Shown here one piece after another: positions 7,343 to 15,777 of a DNA stretch of 44,853 bases. Within the stretch, counting starts at the first letter, position 1. Each line of letters begins with the position of its first letter. A model generated the notes under the pieces. That model was not told the DNA's origin. It was given only the letters and a program-made list of their open reading frames with translations, and did no database searches. The translations under genes were made by a program, and so were the position numbers. The DNA comes from Clostridiales bacterium (GTDB taxonomy: Bacteria; Bacillota; Clostridia; Christensenellales; Borkfalkiaceae), in contig SVIW01000013.1 of NCBI GenBank assembly GCA_015069295.1, positions 1 to 44,853 on the forward strand, read 5' to 3'.

Positions 7343-10300
7343 TTAGTCGTTGTAAGGACTGTCTTCGTCTTCGGCATTGTTATCCGTTTCGACTTTCTTT
7401 ACCTTTGCAACTTTTTCTTTTTTCGGCTTTGTTGCGCCGCTCTTCTTCGAACGCGTCTTACGCGTTTTCTTGAGGTATTTGCGAACGAAGATACTTACGA
7501 CCGTCAACAACAGAACGACTGCCAACGCGATGGAGCTGAACAGCATCCAAAGGTCGCCGCTTGCCGATTCTTCCGTTTCTTCGTCCGTAGAGGTCGAATC
7601 GCCCGTCGTCGTATCGTCTTCCGCTTCTTCTACCGTTTTTGCGATATTGATTTCCGAATAGGAATAATCGGCGAATACCGTATATTCGTTATCCTTTTCA
7701 TAACGAAGGAACGCCGTGCCTTCCGCATAATTAGAAGCCGTGTAATCGTAGGTGTTTCCTACGCCGTTTTCGTCAAATTCCTTTGCATAGCGAAGGTATT
7801 TGTTCGAATCGTAATAGGAGAACGCGTCCTTAAAGCTTGCTTTTACGTTCGCTTCATCTTCTTCGTAAAGGGGAAGCAAGGTGTTGAAACCTTTTTCAGC
7901 CTCACGGGAGTTCAGGTCGAATACCACGTACGAATCCGCTGCGTTTGCCGCACCGTTTCTATCCCCGCTCCATACTTCAAGGCGATAGTTCTTTGCTACG
8001 TCGCCCGTATGGATATAGAAGGTAACGGTTGCCCATTCGTCGCCGGTATAATTAACCTTTTGCATCATAACTTGCTCTTCGGTCGTTGCCGCAAAACGGC
8101 TTTCCAAAGCGGTTACGTCCGCAAGGTTGTATACGGGAATGGTCTTCGCTTTGTCTGCGTAGTAGTTAGCGCCGTCGAAGTAGAACGCAATGCCGTCTTC
8201 GCCTTCGTTGTTCCAAGCGTCTGCGTACGCGTGATAAGCGCCGCCTTCCGCTACGACGAGGTTGCCTGCCGAATCCTTTTCGTACGCGTCAAGGTTTGCA
8301 AAGTAGCTGTTCTTTTCCTTGTCGGAAAGGGTGCTGTATTTATCCCAATATTTGTTTGCCTTATAAAGGCCGTAGTCCTTTTGCAGCTTGAACGCGATAT
8401 CGCTGTCTTTCGGGTCGCCTGCGCAGATATTGCCTTTATCGTCGTACCAGTAGGAAACCTTTCTGTCGATGGACAGCGACGAGGAATAGCTCGTATCGTC
8501 CATATCGATAAGGTAGATATACGCTGCGAGTTTGCTAGTGTCAACGCCCGAAAGCGCGCCGACCTTCACACGGAGGGAAACCGCTTTATAGCTGTTTGCC
8601 GAAATCGTCGTCGAACCGCCGATGAAGCCGTAGGCTTTGGTCAAGGACGAATCGTTCCAAATGAGAAGGGGTTGGGTCAAGGAGATACCATAGCCGTAGG
8701 GAGTGCCGAACATCGTGTTCCAAACGTCCGTTGCCGTGGTTTTGCCTGTTGCCGCTTTCAATTTGTTTACGATATATTTCGTCGTGTCGCTTGCGTTTGC
8801 ATCGTCGAAGTATCCGTCGTCTTCCGCGCTTGCCGTGAAATATTCTTTGTTCAAAAGCCCAGCGTATTTATATTGATTGATAAGCTTTTTGTCTGCGTCG
8901 ATTGCCTCGCCCGCCGCGGGTTGTTTTACGTAGTAGCTATCGCTGTAAACGCCCTTGTAGGAGGTGGGATTTGCAAGACCTTTCTTGATTGCGTTGGTAG
9001 GAACGTTGGAAGCCGAGTCGAAACCGTTGTTGCCTGCCGCTTCTTCCGCTTTCACGCCTTCTACCGTTACCGATTTTGCATACGAGCCCGTGGAAACAGA
9101 GTCGTATTCGGTCTGGTTCATTTCATAGATTTGGAAGCCGGTAAACGCCGCAAAGCCTTCGTAGAAGCTGCTTGCTTTCATACCTTCGCTAATCGTCGTA
9201 GGACCGTAGGTGAAGGAAAGGGTGAAAGTTGCGTTCTTCTTGACTTCGTAACCGTTTTCTACGAAGAAGAAGCATTGCTGCCAACCGTCGAAGATGTCCT
9301 TGTTATCCTCGTTAAGATCGACCGGCTTTGCGTCCGTCGTGTCAAGGGATACGAACGAAGTCTTGTTGTTTGCGTCCGTCAAGGTGATGCCTGCGCCCGT
9401 GAACCCGTTCAAATCGGACGTCTTTACGAAGAAGGAAATCGCAAGATAATCCGCAGGTTCGTCGGTGGGCTGACGGAGCATATTAAAGTTGAACTGCATC
9501 GAAGGGGTAGCGGTGTATGCAACGCCGTGCGCACTGAGCAGCAACAAAACGTCTTGCGTGTCTTCGATGAAGGTCGAATCTTTGAAATAATGGTTGTAAA
9601 TCGTATCAAGGTAGGTGTTGTCCGTATCTGCCGTGCGGATACCGTCCTTGCCCGTGAATACGCCGACAACGTCGTCTTCGCTGCTAAGCCCGCCCTTCAA
9701 AGAAGCGATGGGATGGTTTCCTTTTTCGCTGGTAACGGGGTTGCCGTCCTTGTCTTCGCCTTCCGTCGCCGCAACGCCGTCGGTGCCGATGGTGGAGAGG
9801 ATATCGAGAGCTTCGAATTCGCCGTAGTAGTCCATTGCAAAGGTGGACAAATCTGCGGTTTTGGAAACGTCAACCGTCTTTTCCGCTTTTTCCGCGTCGA
9901 AGTCTACTTCCTTGTCTACCGTGGTCGTCTTATCTTCGTAGGTTTTGTGCGAAATGAGGTTGCACTGTACGTCGTCGAAGAATGCGTAACCGTTTACGTA
10001 GTCCAATCTGTCCGTACCGCCGCCCTGACCAAGACCGAGTACGATGGAAACGGTCGTGTTTGCGTACGCCGAGCCTTTCACGTAGAAGGAATATTGCATC
10101 CAGCCGTTGGAAAGAAGCGCCTCGTCCATATATTCGGTGTTGATGTTCTTAACCTCGAATACGGGCAACGCCTTGCTGCCGACCGACTGGGAAACGGTAA
10201 TATACGCGCCCTTGCCGACTGCTTTTTGCGCTTCGCCCGTCGAATCGCCGCAAGTGAGGTCGGAGGTCTTTACCCAAACGGAAAGCTCTGCCGCCGTGCC

Positions 10301-10996
10301 TGCGGGAATGGTAACGGTAGAGGACGAAGAATATTTCTGCGCCGTACCCGTCGTCGTATCCTTGTCGGGATATTTGTTGTGAATCATCAAGACGTTGGTA
10401 TCCTCGCCGTAGCCCTCGTCGCCCTCTTTGTGGTGGGTGCCGGGGTTTTCACAGTCGGGGATATCTTCCGCTTTGATGTTAAACGCTTCGTAAAAATCGA
10501 GGTCGTCGGCAATCGTGCCGTCCTTGTTTGCGTTCTTCCAAGCCTCGTAATAAGCAAGCTTGTCCTTGACGGAAAGGTTGTCCCAAATTTCTTTCGCCTT
10601 TTCTTCGGTCAAGTTTGCAACGTTGCCGTCGTAGTCGCCGACCAGCTTTTCCCAAGCTTCTGCGTCCGTGTCGATAATACCGCTCGCCGCTTTCGAGGTC
10701 AACGCCGTACCCGTCGTCGCCGAGTTTACGCTACGCGTCCAGCCCGTAACGGACGTGCCGATTGCGTTGAGACCCTTGTTGGTGTCGAAGATTTCGAACT
10801 TACCGTTTTTAATAAGCTGGGTGTCGTTGACGCTCGTGCTCGTATCCGTCGTGGTAGAGGAAGAGTCAGTCGTGGAGGAATCGGTTTCCGTATCCTCCGA
10901 ACAAGCGGAAGCAAGCGCCGCCGTCGAGGTCAACATCAATACCGATAAGCAAAGGGCAAGAAAATTTTTCTTGCGGTTGTTGATACTTTTTTTCAT
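7343..10996 (-). CDS. Very large cell-surface protein with C-terminal membrane anchor
   Basis: A 1217-residue exported protein of unknown function. The N-terminus (MKKSINNRKKNFLALCL...) is a signal sequence; ALASAC at its end could be a lipobox with Cys at about 30. A Ser/Thr/Asp-rich linker follows. The body shows several beta-rich modules with related phrases (WMQYSFYVKG, WQQCFFFVENG, EWATVTFYIHTG), each followed by a strand ending near a FxDVQ or FTGFQIYEM phrase, like jelly-roll carbohydrate-binding modules; this is inference from pattern. Near the end is a single membrane helix (LWMLFSSIALAVVLLLTVVS), then a long Lys-rich, finally acidic cytoplasmic tail. The ATG at 10996 is chosen because AAGGTGG lies 7 bases upstream and a signal peptide begins there. 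Having both a possible lipid anchor and a C-terminal helix is unusual. Monocistronic. Confidence 0.75.
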   Translation of the reverse strand: MKKSINNRKKNFLALCLSVLMLTSTAALASACSEDTETDSSTTDSSSTTTDTSTSVNDTQLIKNGKFEIFDTNKGLNAIGTSVTGWTRSVNSATTGTALTSKAASGIIDTDAEAWEKLVGDYDGNVANLTEEKAKEIWDNLSVKDKLAYYEAWKNANKDGTIADDLDFYEAFNIKAEDIPDCENPGTHHKEGDEGYGEDTNVLMIHNKYPDKDTTTGTAQKYSSSSTVTIPAGTAAELSVWVKTSDLTCGDSTGEAQKAVGKGAYITVSQSVGSKALPVFEVKNINTEYMDEALLSNGWMQYSFYVKGSAYANTTVSIVLGLGQGGGTDRLDYVNGYAFFDDVQCNLISHKTYEDKTTTVDKEVDFDAEKAEKTVDVSKTADLSTFAMDYYGEFEALDILSTIGTDGVAATEGEDKDGNPVTSEKGNHPIASLKGGLSSEDDVVGVFTGKDGIRTADTDNTYLDTIYNHYFKDSTFIEDTQDVLLLLSAHGVAYTATPSMQFNFNMLRQPTDEPADYLAISFFVKTSDLNGFTGAGITLTDANNKTSFVSLDTTDAKPVDLNEDNKDIFDGWQQCFFFVENGYEVKKNATFTLSFTYGPTTISEGMKASSFYEGFAAFTGFQIYEMNQTEYDSVSTGSYAKSVTVEGVKAEEAAGNNGFDSASNVPTNAIKKGLANPTSYKGVYSDSYYVKQPAAGEAIDADKKLINQYKYAGLLNKEYFTASAEDDGYFDDANASDTTKYIVNKLKAATGKTTATDVWNTMFGTPYGYGISLTQPLLIWNDSSLTKAYGFIGGSTTISANSYKAVSLRVKVGALSGVDTSKLAAYIYLIDMDDTSYSSSLSIDRKVSYWYDDKGNICAGDPKDSDIAFKLQKDYGLYKANKYWDKYSTLSDKEKNSYFANLDAYEKDSAGNLVVAEGGAYHAYADAWNNEGEDGIAFYFDGANYYADKAKTIPVYNLADVTALESRFAATTEEQVMMQKVNYTGDEWATVTFYIHTGDVAKNYRLEVWSGDRNGAANAADSYVVFDLNSREAEKGFNTLLPLYEEDEANVKASFKDAFSYYDSNKYLRYAKEFDENGVGNTYDYTASNYAEGTAFLRYEKDNEYTVFADYSYSEINIAKTVEEAEDDTTTGDSTSTDEETEESASGDLWMLFSSIALAVVLLLTVVSIFVRKYLKKTRKTRSKKSGATKPKKEKVAKVKKVETDNNAEDEDSPYND

Positions 10997-11052
10997 GTAA
11001 CCACCTTTGGTTTTGTTTTTTGCCAATTTCGTTCTTTGTGCGACATACGCTT

Positions 11053-11066
11053 GTCCCCAAGGGGAC
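11053..11066 (-). promoter_or_regulatory. Perfect palindrome in the surface-protein leader
   Basis: GTCCCCAAGGGGAC is self-complementary and falls inside the about 90-base untranslated leader of the 1217-residue protein. It could be an RNA hairpin stabilising the long message or an operator. Confidence 0.45.
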
Positions 11067-11089
11067 ACTCTCGCACGTTGCACTATACT

Positions 11090-11118
11090 ATTTTAATACA
11101 ATTTTGCCCTCTTGGCAA
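11090..11118 (-). promoter_or_regulatory. Probable promoter of the surface-protein gene
   Basis: On the minus strand, TTGCCA (11118-11113) and TAAAAT (11095-11090) are separated by 17 bases. Confidence 0.5.
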
Positions 11119-11201
11119 GCGTTTACGGCGGGAAAAGAGAGAAAAAGTTTGATAAAAAGAAAAAATTTTACTTATAATAATGTAAAAGGGCGGTGAAAGG
11201 T

Positions 11202-11567
11202 ATGCAACTGGAAAAAAGAGAGAATTTTACCCGAATTTTCTGCGGCGGGGCGGTGGGCGCGGCAAACAGCCTTTTTGGGGGTGGCGGGGGAATGATCGCC
11301 GTGCCGCTTTTGCAAAAAACGGGACTGGAAGAAAAGAGCGCGCACGCCACGGCGATTTTACTCATTTTGCCCGTTTCTTTGCTCTCTTTCCTCTTTTACG
11401 CTCTGCACGGGTTTTGCGATTTTACCGTTTTGATACCGACCGCTATCGGCGTAACGGCGGGCGGGGCGTTAGGGGCAAAGCTCTTGGGGAAACTGCCCGT
11501 ACAGACGGTTGGCTTGGTGTTTTCGCTGTTGCAATTCTTGGCGGGGATTAGTCTTGTTTTCTTTTAA
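11202..11567 (+). CDS. TauE/SafE family permease, half-length unit A
   Basis: About 121 residues with four hydrophobic segments. The phrase GGAVGAANSLFGGGGGMIAVPLL is the glycine-rich start of a TauE/SafE repeat, a family of anion (sulfite, sulfonate or related) exporters and importers. A normal member has about 250 residues made of two such repeats; this gene holds only one and ends cleanly with a stop. A second half-length gene of the same family follows at 11769. The two products presumably form a heterodimer equal to one full permease (inference). ATG 11202 is preceded by AGGGCGG at a fair distance; GTG 11193 is possible. The promoter is not clear, though TATAAT-like TTATAAT lies at about 11172-11178. 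Confidence 0.75.
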   Translation: MQLEKRENFTRIFCGGAVGAANSLFGGGGGMIAVPLLQKTGLEEKSAHATAILLILPVSLLSFLFYALHGFCDFTVLIPTAIGVTAGGALGAKLLGKLPVQTVGLVFSLLQFLAGISLVFF

Positions 11568-11649
11568 ACGAGGCACCCGTGTACGAGATGAAAGGGGAGT
11601 TTGAAAGGTAAGAAGTAAGAGTGAAAAGTGAAAAGGTACGGGGGAAATT

Positions 11650-11757
11650 AAAAAAGAGATACGCTCCATTCGCTTCGCTCAGTCGGTATGACACGAAACA
11701 TCGCAGGGCGGCGGAGCGATAGATAAGACTGGACGCAAGATTATCTTGCATTCCGCA
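11650..11757 (+). repeat. Dispersed repeat (GATAGATAAG family), third copy
   Basis: GATAGATAAGACTGGACGCAA at 11718-11738, preceded by ATTCGCTTCGCTCAGTCGG and ACACGAAACATCGCAGGG, matches the copies at 4795-4942 in order and orientation. It lies between the two half-permease genes. Confidence 0.8.
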
Positions 11758-11768
11758 TTTTGTTACAT

Positions 11769-12137
11769 ATGTCCTTTTATCTGTATTTAATTCTCGGTTT
11801 TTTAGGTGGGATTCCCGCCGGTATGGGTATGGGCGGCGGCACGGTTACCATTCCCTTGCTCGTCTTGGTGGGCGGGGTGGGGCAAAAGGTTGCCCAATGC
11901 GCCAACCTGTTTTCCTTTTTTCCTATGAGTATAGGTGCGTTAAAAATGCACGCGGACAACGGATTGGTAAAGACGAAGGGGATTGGTTGGGTGATTTTGC
12001 CTGCGCTTGCCCTTTCGGCGGCGGGGGCGCTGCTTGCGTCCTGGTTGCCCTCGGCGTTTTTAAAAAAGGGATTCGGCTTGTTTTTAATCGGGCTTTCCTT
12101 TGCGGGGCTGCGCGGTTTAAAGGAGAAGAAAAGATAA
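11769..12137 (+). CDS. TauE/SafE family permease, half-length unit B
   Basis: A 122-residue membrane protein with four hydrophobic segments. It starts with a typical TauE/SafE repeat (LGFLGGIPAGMGMGGGTVTIPLL), and GVGQKVAQCANLFSFFP is the expected second helix. It complements unit A at 11202-11567. It begins at ATG 11769, right after a dispersed repeat and without a recognisable Shine-Dalgarno site. Either translation is weak, or the repeat was inserted and removed the original signal. The gene pair may be an ancient split or the unfused state; the intact starts and stops of both argue against a recent frameshift. Substrate not deducible. Confidence 0.75.
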   Translation: MSFYLYLILGFLGGIPAGMGMGGGTVTIPLLVLVGGVGQKVAQCANLFSFFPMSIGALKMHADNGLVKTKGIGWVILPALALSAAGALLASWLPSAFLKKGFGLFLIGLSFAGLRGLKEKKR

Positions 12138-12303
12138 TTAGTTTCCTTTGTACGGGGAACAAAACGGGGGATTGCGCCTCCGTTTTTCTTTTTTCGCGTG
12201 CGCGTATCTATAATAGAATAATCAAAATACACGAAAAAAATGGCGAAAAATATCCAAAATAAGAAAAAAACGAAAAAAGTGAAAAAAATTTTCAAAAAGG
12301 GTA

Positions 12304-12332
12304 TTTACAAACGCTCGATTATGTGGTAAACT
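12304..12332 (+). promoter_or_regulatory. Probable promoter of ppx/gppA
   Basis: TTTACA (12304-12309) and TAAACT (12327-12332) are separated by 17 bases. The leader to the GTG start is about 105 bases and purine-rich; the 150 bases upstream are very A-rich. Confidence 0.5.
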
Positions 12333-12441
12333 ATGGGAAATTCAAAATGGGGCGAAAGGGGAAAAATACCTTTCGCAGAAAAATCAAAAATTACGCGCGA
12401 GGAAACTCGGCAAAACCTAAGACAGACGAGGTATAAAGAAA

Positions 12442-13953
12442 GTGGAAAGAATTGGCATTATCGATCTGGGTTCGAATACGGCACGACTCGTGATCGTGGA
12501 TATGTTTGCGGAAAACCATTATATGGTCGTAGACGAATTGAAAGAAAGCGTACGCCTTGGGCAAGATATGGACAGAGACGGCTTTCTAAAGCCGCAACGG
12601 ATTGCAGAGACGATAAAGACGCTGAAAATGTTTAAACGGCTTTGCGACACCAGCAAAGTAGACAGAATTATCGCGGTGGGTACGGCGGCGGTGCGCCGTG
12701 CGAAAAACCAGCGTTCGTTCTTGGACGAAATTCAGGTAAGCTGCAATATCACCATTCGCGTGTTATCCGAAGAGGAAGAGGCGCTTTTGGTATACCGCGG
12801 CGTTATCAATTCGATGGATATTCCCAAAGGGATTATCTTGGAGATTGGCGGCGGCAGCACGAAAATTATTTATTATAACAGAAGAAACGTTTTGGGCTTT
12901 GCATCCCTGCCGTTCGGCGCGGTAACCTTAACGGATATTTTTGCAAACGAGCCCACGCCCGAACAGTCGGCTTTGCGGGTAGAGGAGTTCTTTACCGAGC
13001 AGTTAAAACGGATTCCTTGGTTGAAAGAGGTCGATCCCGAAGCGCAGATGATTGGCGTCGGCGGGTCTTTCCGAAACCTGTTTAAAATCCGTAAATTGGT
13101 ATGCAAATACCCGATGGATTTGGTGCATAATTACCGTTTGGCAACGGAAGATTTTGCGGGCGTTTACAATATGTTGAAGGTATTGGACGTCGATAAGCGC
13201 AAGAAAATCAAAGGGCTTTCGCCCGCCCGCGCGGATATTATGCCGGCGGCGATGGCAATCGTCAACTCCTTCGTTTCGTATATGAACATTGATACCTTTA
13301 CCATCGGGGCTTGCGGGCTTAGAGAAGGGCTTATGGTCAATCAGGCGTTGCCCATTACTTTGGAAAAGCCCATTTCCGACGTACTTGGGTATTCGCTGGA
13401 TAGATTGGTAAAGTATTACGACTGCGATCCCAAGCACGTAGAACACGTGCTGTTGCTGTCCGTACAGCTGTTTAAGCAGTTGCGCGTATTGCATAAATTC
13501 CCCCGCCAGTATTTAAAGGTTTTGAAGATTGCGGCAAGTCTGCACGATTGCGGTATGCGGGTAAAATATTACGGCCACGCAAAACACAGCCGGTATATCA
13601 TTCTCAATTCTTCCATTTACGGCGCGACCCATCGGGAAATCGTATTGGCGGCGTTCGTGGCTGGTTGTCATAACGGCGAGGACGTGCCTTTGGCAGAATG
13701 GCAAAAATACAAGGATATTGTTACGGAAGAGGACCTTGACGCCGTTAAGAAATTGGGGGTACTGCTTCGTATCGCGGAGAGCTTGGATAGAACTCATTGC
13801 GGTATGGTAACGGGCTTGAATTGCGACGTTTTAGGCGATTCGGTGATTATGAAGACGATTGTCGCGGGCGACGCGGCGTTGGAAGTACGGGACGCGGAAA
13901 CGGCAAATCCCGAATTTAAAAAGGCGTTTAAAAAGAATTTGGAGATTTTGTAA
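12442..13953 (+). CDS. Ppx/GppA phosphatase with C-terminal HD domain
   Basis: A 503-residue enzyme expected to hydrolyse inorganic polyphosphate and/or pppGpp, linking phosphate stores to the stringent response. The N-terminal ASKHA fold shows GIIDLGSNTARLVI (phosphate 1 loop), AVGTAAVRRAKN, and LEIGGGSTKII (phosphate 2 loop). The C-terminal part (about 320-500) is an HD-type domain with LHDCGMRVKYYGHAKHS and HRE, as in long-form exopolyphosphatases. Start is GTG at 12442, chosen because the conserved MERIGIIDLGSNT begins there and CGAGG lies about 10 bases upstream. A terminator-like hairpin follows the stop. Maf, next downstream, is a nucleotide-pyrophosphatase family, so both genes concern nucleotide/phosphate housekeeping. 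Confidence 0.9.
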   Translation: MERIGIIDLGSNTARLVIVDMFAENHYMVVDELKESVRLGQDMDRDGFLKPQRIAETIKTLKMFKRLCDTSKVDRIIAVGTAAVRRAKNQRSFLDEIQVSCNITIRVLSEEEEALLVYRGVINSMDIPKGIILEIGGGSTKIIYYNRRNVLGFASLPFGAVTLTDIFANEPTPEQSALRVEEFFTEQLKRIPWLKEVDPEAQMIGVGGSFRNLFKIRKLVCKYPMDLVHNYRLATEDFAGVYNMLKVLDVDKRKKIKGLSPARADIMPAAMAIVNSFVSYMNIDTFTIGACGLREGLMVNQALPITLEKPISDVLGYSLDRLVKYYDCDPKHVEHVLLLSVQLFKQLRVLHKFPRQYLKVLKIAASLHDCGMRVKYYGHAKHSRYIILNSSIYGATHREIVLAAFVAGCHNGEDVPLAEWQKYKDIVTEEDLDAVKKLGVLLRIAESLDRTHCGMVTGLNCDVLGDSVIMKTIVAGDAALEVRDAETANPEFKKAFKKNLEIL

Positions 13954-13961
13954 CGGATGAA

Positions 13962-14010
13962 AAAACCGCCGCTTCGCCTTGAAAAAGGGGAAAGTGGCGG
14001 TTTTGTTTTT
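13962..14010 (+). terminator. Intrinsic terminator between ppx/gppA and maf
   Basis: AAAACCGCC (13962-13970) pairs with GGCGGTTTT (13996-14004), extended by CTT/AAG, and is followed by GTTTTT. It ends the phosphatase message. The maf reading frame stays open through it, which makes the longer maf start at 13957 unlikely. Confidence 0.75.
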
Positions 14011-14019
14011 AGTATTTGT

Positions 14020-14601
14020 ATGGATTGGATTTTGGCAAGCGCTTCTCCGCGGCGCAAAGAACTGTTGGCGGAGCTTATAAAAGAGTTCGAAATTTGTCCC
14101 GCGGACGTAGACGAACGGGTCGAGGGCAGAGTTTCCCCGAAAAAATTGGTAAAAATTCTCGCCCGCCGCAAGGCGGTTGCCGTGGCTTGCTTGCCTGAAA
14201 ACGAGGGCAAGGGAGTTATCGGCTCGGATACCGTCGTCGCGCTTTTTCGCAACGTGCTTGGAAAGCCCAAGGACGAGGCGGACGCCGTGCGAATGTTGCA
14301 GGCGCTGTCGGGGAAAAAGCATTTCGTCTATACGGGGGTTTGTATCGCCGTTTCGAAAAACGGAAAAACCCGCTTTGTCGTGAAAGCGGCGAAAACGGCG
14401 GTGTTTTTCGAAAAATTGTCTTTGGAAAAGATTCTTGCCTACGTGGAAACGGGCTCGCCGATGGACAAGGCGGGCGGTTACGGAATACAGGACGGCGGGC
14501 TGGTGAAGAAGATAAAGGGGAGCTATGCAAACGTCGTGGGCTTGCCCGTCGAGCTTTTGGAAAAGACGTTGAAAAAATACGCGAGGAAATTAGAAAAATA
14601 A
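14020..14601 (+). CDS. maf: Maf-like nucleoside triphosphate pyrophosphatase
   Basis: A 193-residue Maf/YhdE family house-cleaning enzyme that hydrolyses dTTP, UTP or modified pyrimidine triphosphates to monophosphates; overproduction blocks septation in Bacillus. MDWILASASPRRKELL is the signature N-terminus with the Ser-Pro-Arg-Arg phosphate-binding motif. GSDTVVA (catalytic Asp loop) and the GGYGIQ segment near residue 155 are also present. I start at ATG 14020 where the family begins, although no Shine-Dalgarno is visible and the frame extends to 13957 through a terminator hairpin. The gene lies 48 bases ahead of an MreB-like gene, echoing the maf-mreB linkage known in Bacillus, which suggests a role around cell shape and division. 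Confidence 0.9.
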   Translation: MDWILASASPRRKELLAELIKEFEICPADVDERVEGRVSPKKLVKILARRKAVAVACLPENEGKGVIGSDTVVALFRNVLGKPKDEADAVRMLQALSGKKHFVYTGVCIAVSKNGKTRFVVKAAKTAVFFEKLSLEKILAYVETGSPMDKAGGYGIQDGGLVKKIKGSYANVVGLPVELLEKTLKKYARKLEK

Positions 14602-14648
14602 GAAAATCTGCTAAAAGCGTAGCTTAGCGCGGGCAGAGGGAGAAGAAA

Positions 14649-15656
14649 ATGATAAAACTGGCGATAGACCTCGGTTCTTCGATGACGAAGATATACCGTG
14701 CGGACACGAATAGCGGCGTGGTGCTTGCCGAGCCGTCTTGCGTGGCGGCGACGGGGGATGAGAAAATAAAAGCGATTGGGAAAGAAGCGAAAAACCTGAT
14801 TGGGAAAACGGCGGAATATACGAATATCGTATATCCCGTATACGAAGGAGAGATTGCCCATCCGCGGTTTGCGGCGGCGATGCTGAAAGAATTTCTTTCC
14901 CGTATCGGACTGAAAGCTTCGTCCATAAAGCGGGCGCAGGTACTCTTTTCCGTGCCTTGCGGAATCAGTGAACGGACGTTAAACGACTATGTTGCTTTGA
15001 CGGAAGAATGCGGGTTGAAAAAGGTATGGTTCGTCGAACAGCCCTATTTGGCGGCGCTTGGCGCGGGGGCAATTTTATCCGAGACCGACCCCGTGTTCTG
15101 TTTGGATATCGGCGGCGGCGTTTCCAACGCGGCGGTGGTTTCGGCGGACGGGATTATCGCGGGGATATCGATGAACGTCGGCGGGAATAATATGGACGCC
15201 AACATTATCGCGAAGCTTTCCTCGAACAATAAGCTCCTCGTCGGAGCGTTGACGGCGGAGAAAATTAAAAACGAAATCGCTTCCTTATCACCCGGCGCGC
15301 AGGGTACGATGGTTGCCGAGGGTAGCTCGATAGAGACTTGTCAACCGACGGCGGCGTCCGTGCAGGCGGCGGAGATTACCGATTGCGTGCGCGTGTATAT
15401 AAATAAGGTGGTCGAATATGCAGTGGAAGTATTGCGCACTTTGCCCGCCGAAGTCGCGGCAACGGTGAATAGGGGCGGCGTTTTGCTGTCGGGCGGAATT
15501 ATGAAAATTCCCTTCGTGCCGCAATATATCGCCGCAAAGCTGGGTATGCGGTATCGGGTGTGCGAAGAACCGCAGTACGCAACCGTCTTGGGCGGCGGCG
15601 TTTTGCTTCGGGATAAGGCGCTTTTGAGCCATTTTGCCAAAGTAACGGACGCGTGA
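14649..15656 (+). CDS. mreB: MreB/Mbl-family bacterial actin
   Basis: A 335-residue actin-fold ATPase of the MreB family that polymerises under the membrane and guides the elongation machinery. Seen: IDLGSSMTKIY (phosphate 1), FSVPCGISE (the family usually has VPSGITEVE), LDIGGGVSNAAVV (phosphate 2), IAGISMNVGGNNMD, and GGVLLSGGIMKIP (adenosine motif). Length is normal. The sequence departs from canonical MreB in several loops, so it may be a paralogue such as Mbl/MreBH, or an MreB-like protein dedicated to another process; no mreC or mreD follows. The start has GGGAGAAGAAA just upstream. It may be co-transcribed with maf; a terminator follows at 15674. Confidence 0.8.
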   Translation: MIKLAIDLGSSMTKIYRADTNSGVVLAEPSCVAATGDEKIKAIGKEAKNLIGKTAEYTNIVYPVYEGEIAHPRFAAAMLKEFLSRIGLKASSIKRAQVLFSVPCGISERTLNDYVALTEECGLKKVWFVEQPYLAALGAGAILSETDPVFCLDIGGGVSNAAVVSADGIIAGISMNVGGNNMDANIIAKLSSNNKLLVGALTAEKIKNEIASLSPGAQGTMVAEGSSIETCQPTAASVQAAEITDCVRVYINKVVEYAVEVLRTLPAEVAATVNRGGVLLSGGIMKIPFVPQYIAAKLGMRYRVCEEPQYATVLGGGVLLRDKALLSHFAKVTDA

Positions 15657-15673
15657 AGAAAAAAATTTAAGCT

Positions 15674-15720
15674 CGGAATCCCTTGAAAATAAAGGGGTTC
15701 CGAATTTTTTTAAAAATTTT
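15674..15720 (+). terminator. Terminator after the mreB-like gene
   Basis: CGGAATCCCTT (15674-15684) pairs with AAGGGGTTCCG (15692-15702), followed by a long T-rich tract. Confidence 0.85.
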
Positions 15721-15743
15721 TTAAATTTTTTTTGAAAAACCCC

Positions 15744-15771
15744 TTGACAAATGAAAATTTTCTGTTATAAT
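15744..15771 (+). promoter_or_regulatory. Consensus promoter of the candidate large RNA
   Basis: TTGACA (15744-15749) and TATAAT (15766-15771) are both perfect and 16 bases apart. Expected transcription start is near 15778. No long open frame with a family match follows, so the promoter drives an RNA or very short genes. Confidence 0.8.
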
Positions 15772-15777
15772 AAAGGT

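Noticed and set aside
8009-10948. 979-codon open frame on the + strand opposite the large surface protein
   Set aside because: It is antisense to a gene with a good ribosome site, signal peptide and membrane anchor; its Val/Arg/Cys-rich composition without any domain pattern is what the reverse frame of an Asp/Thr/Ala-rich gene gives.
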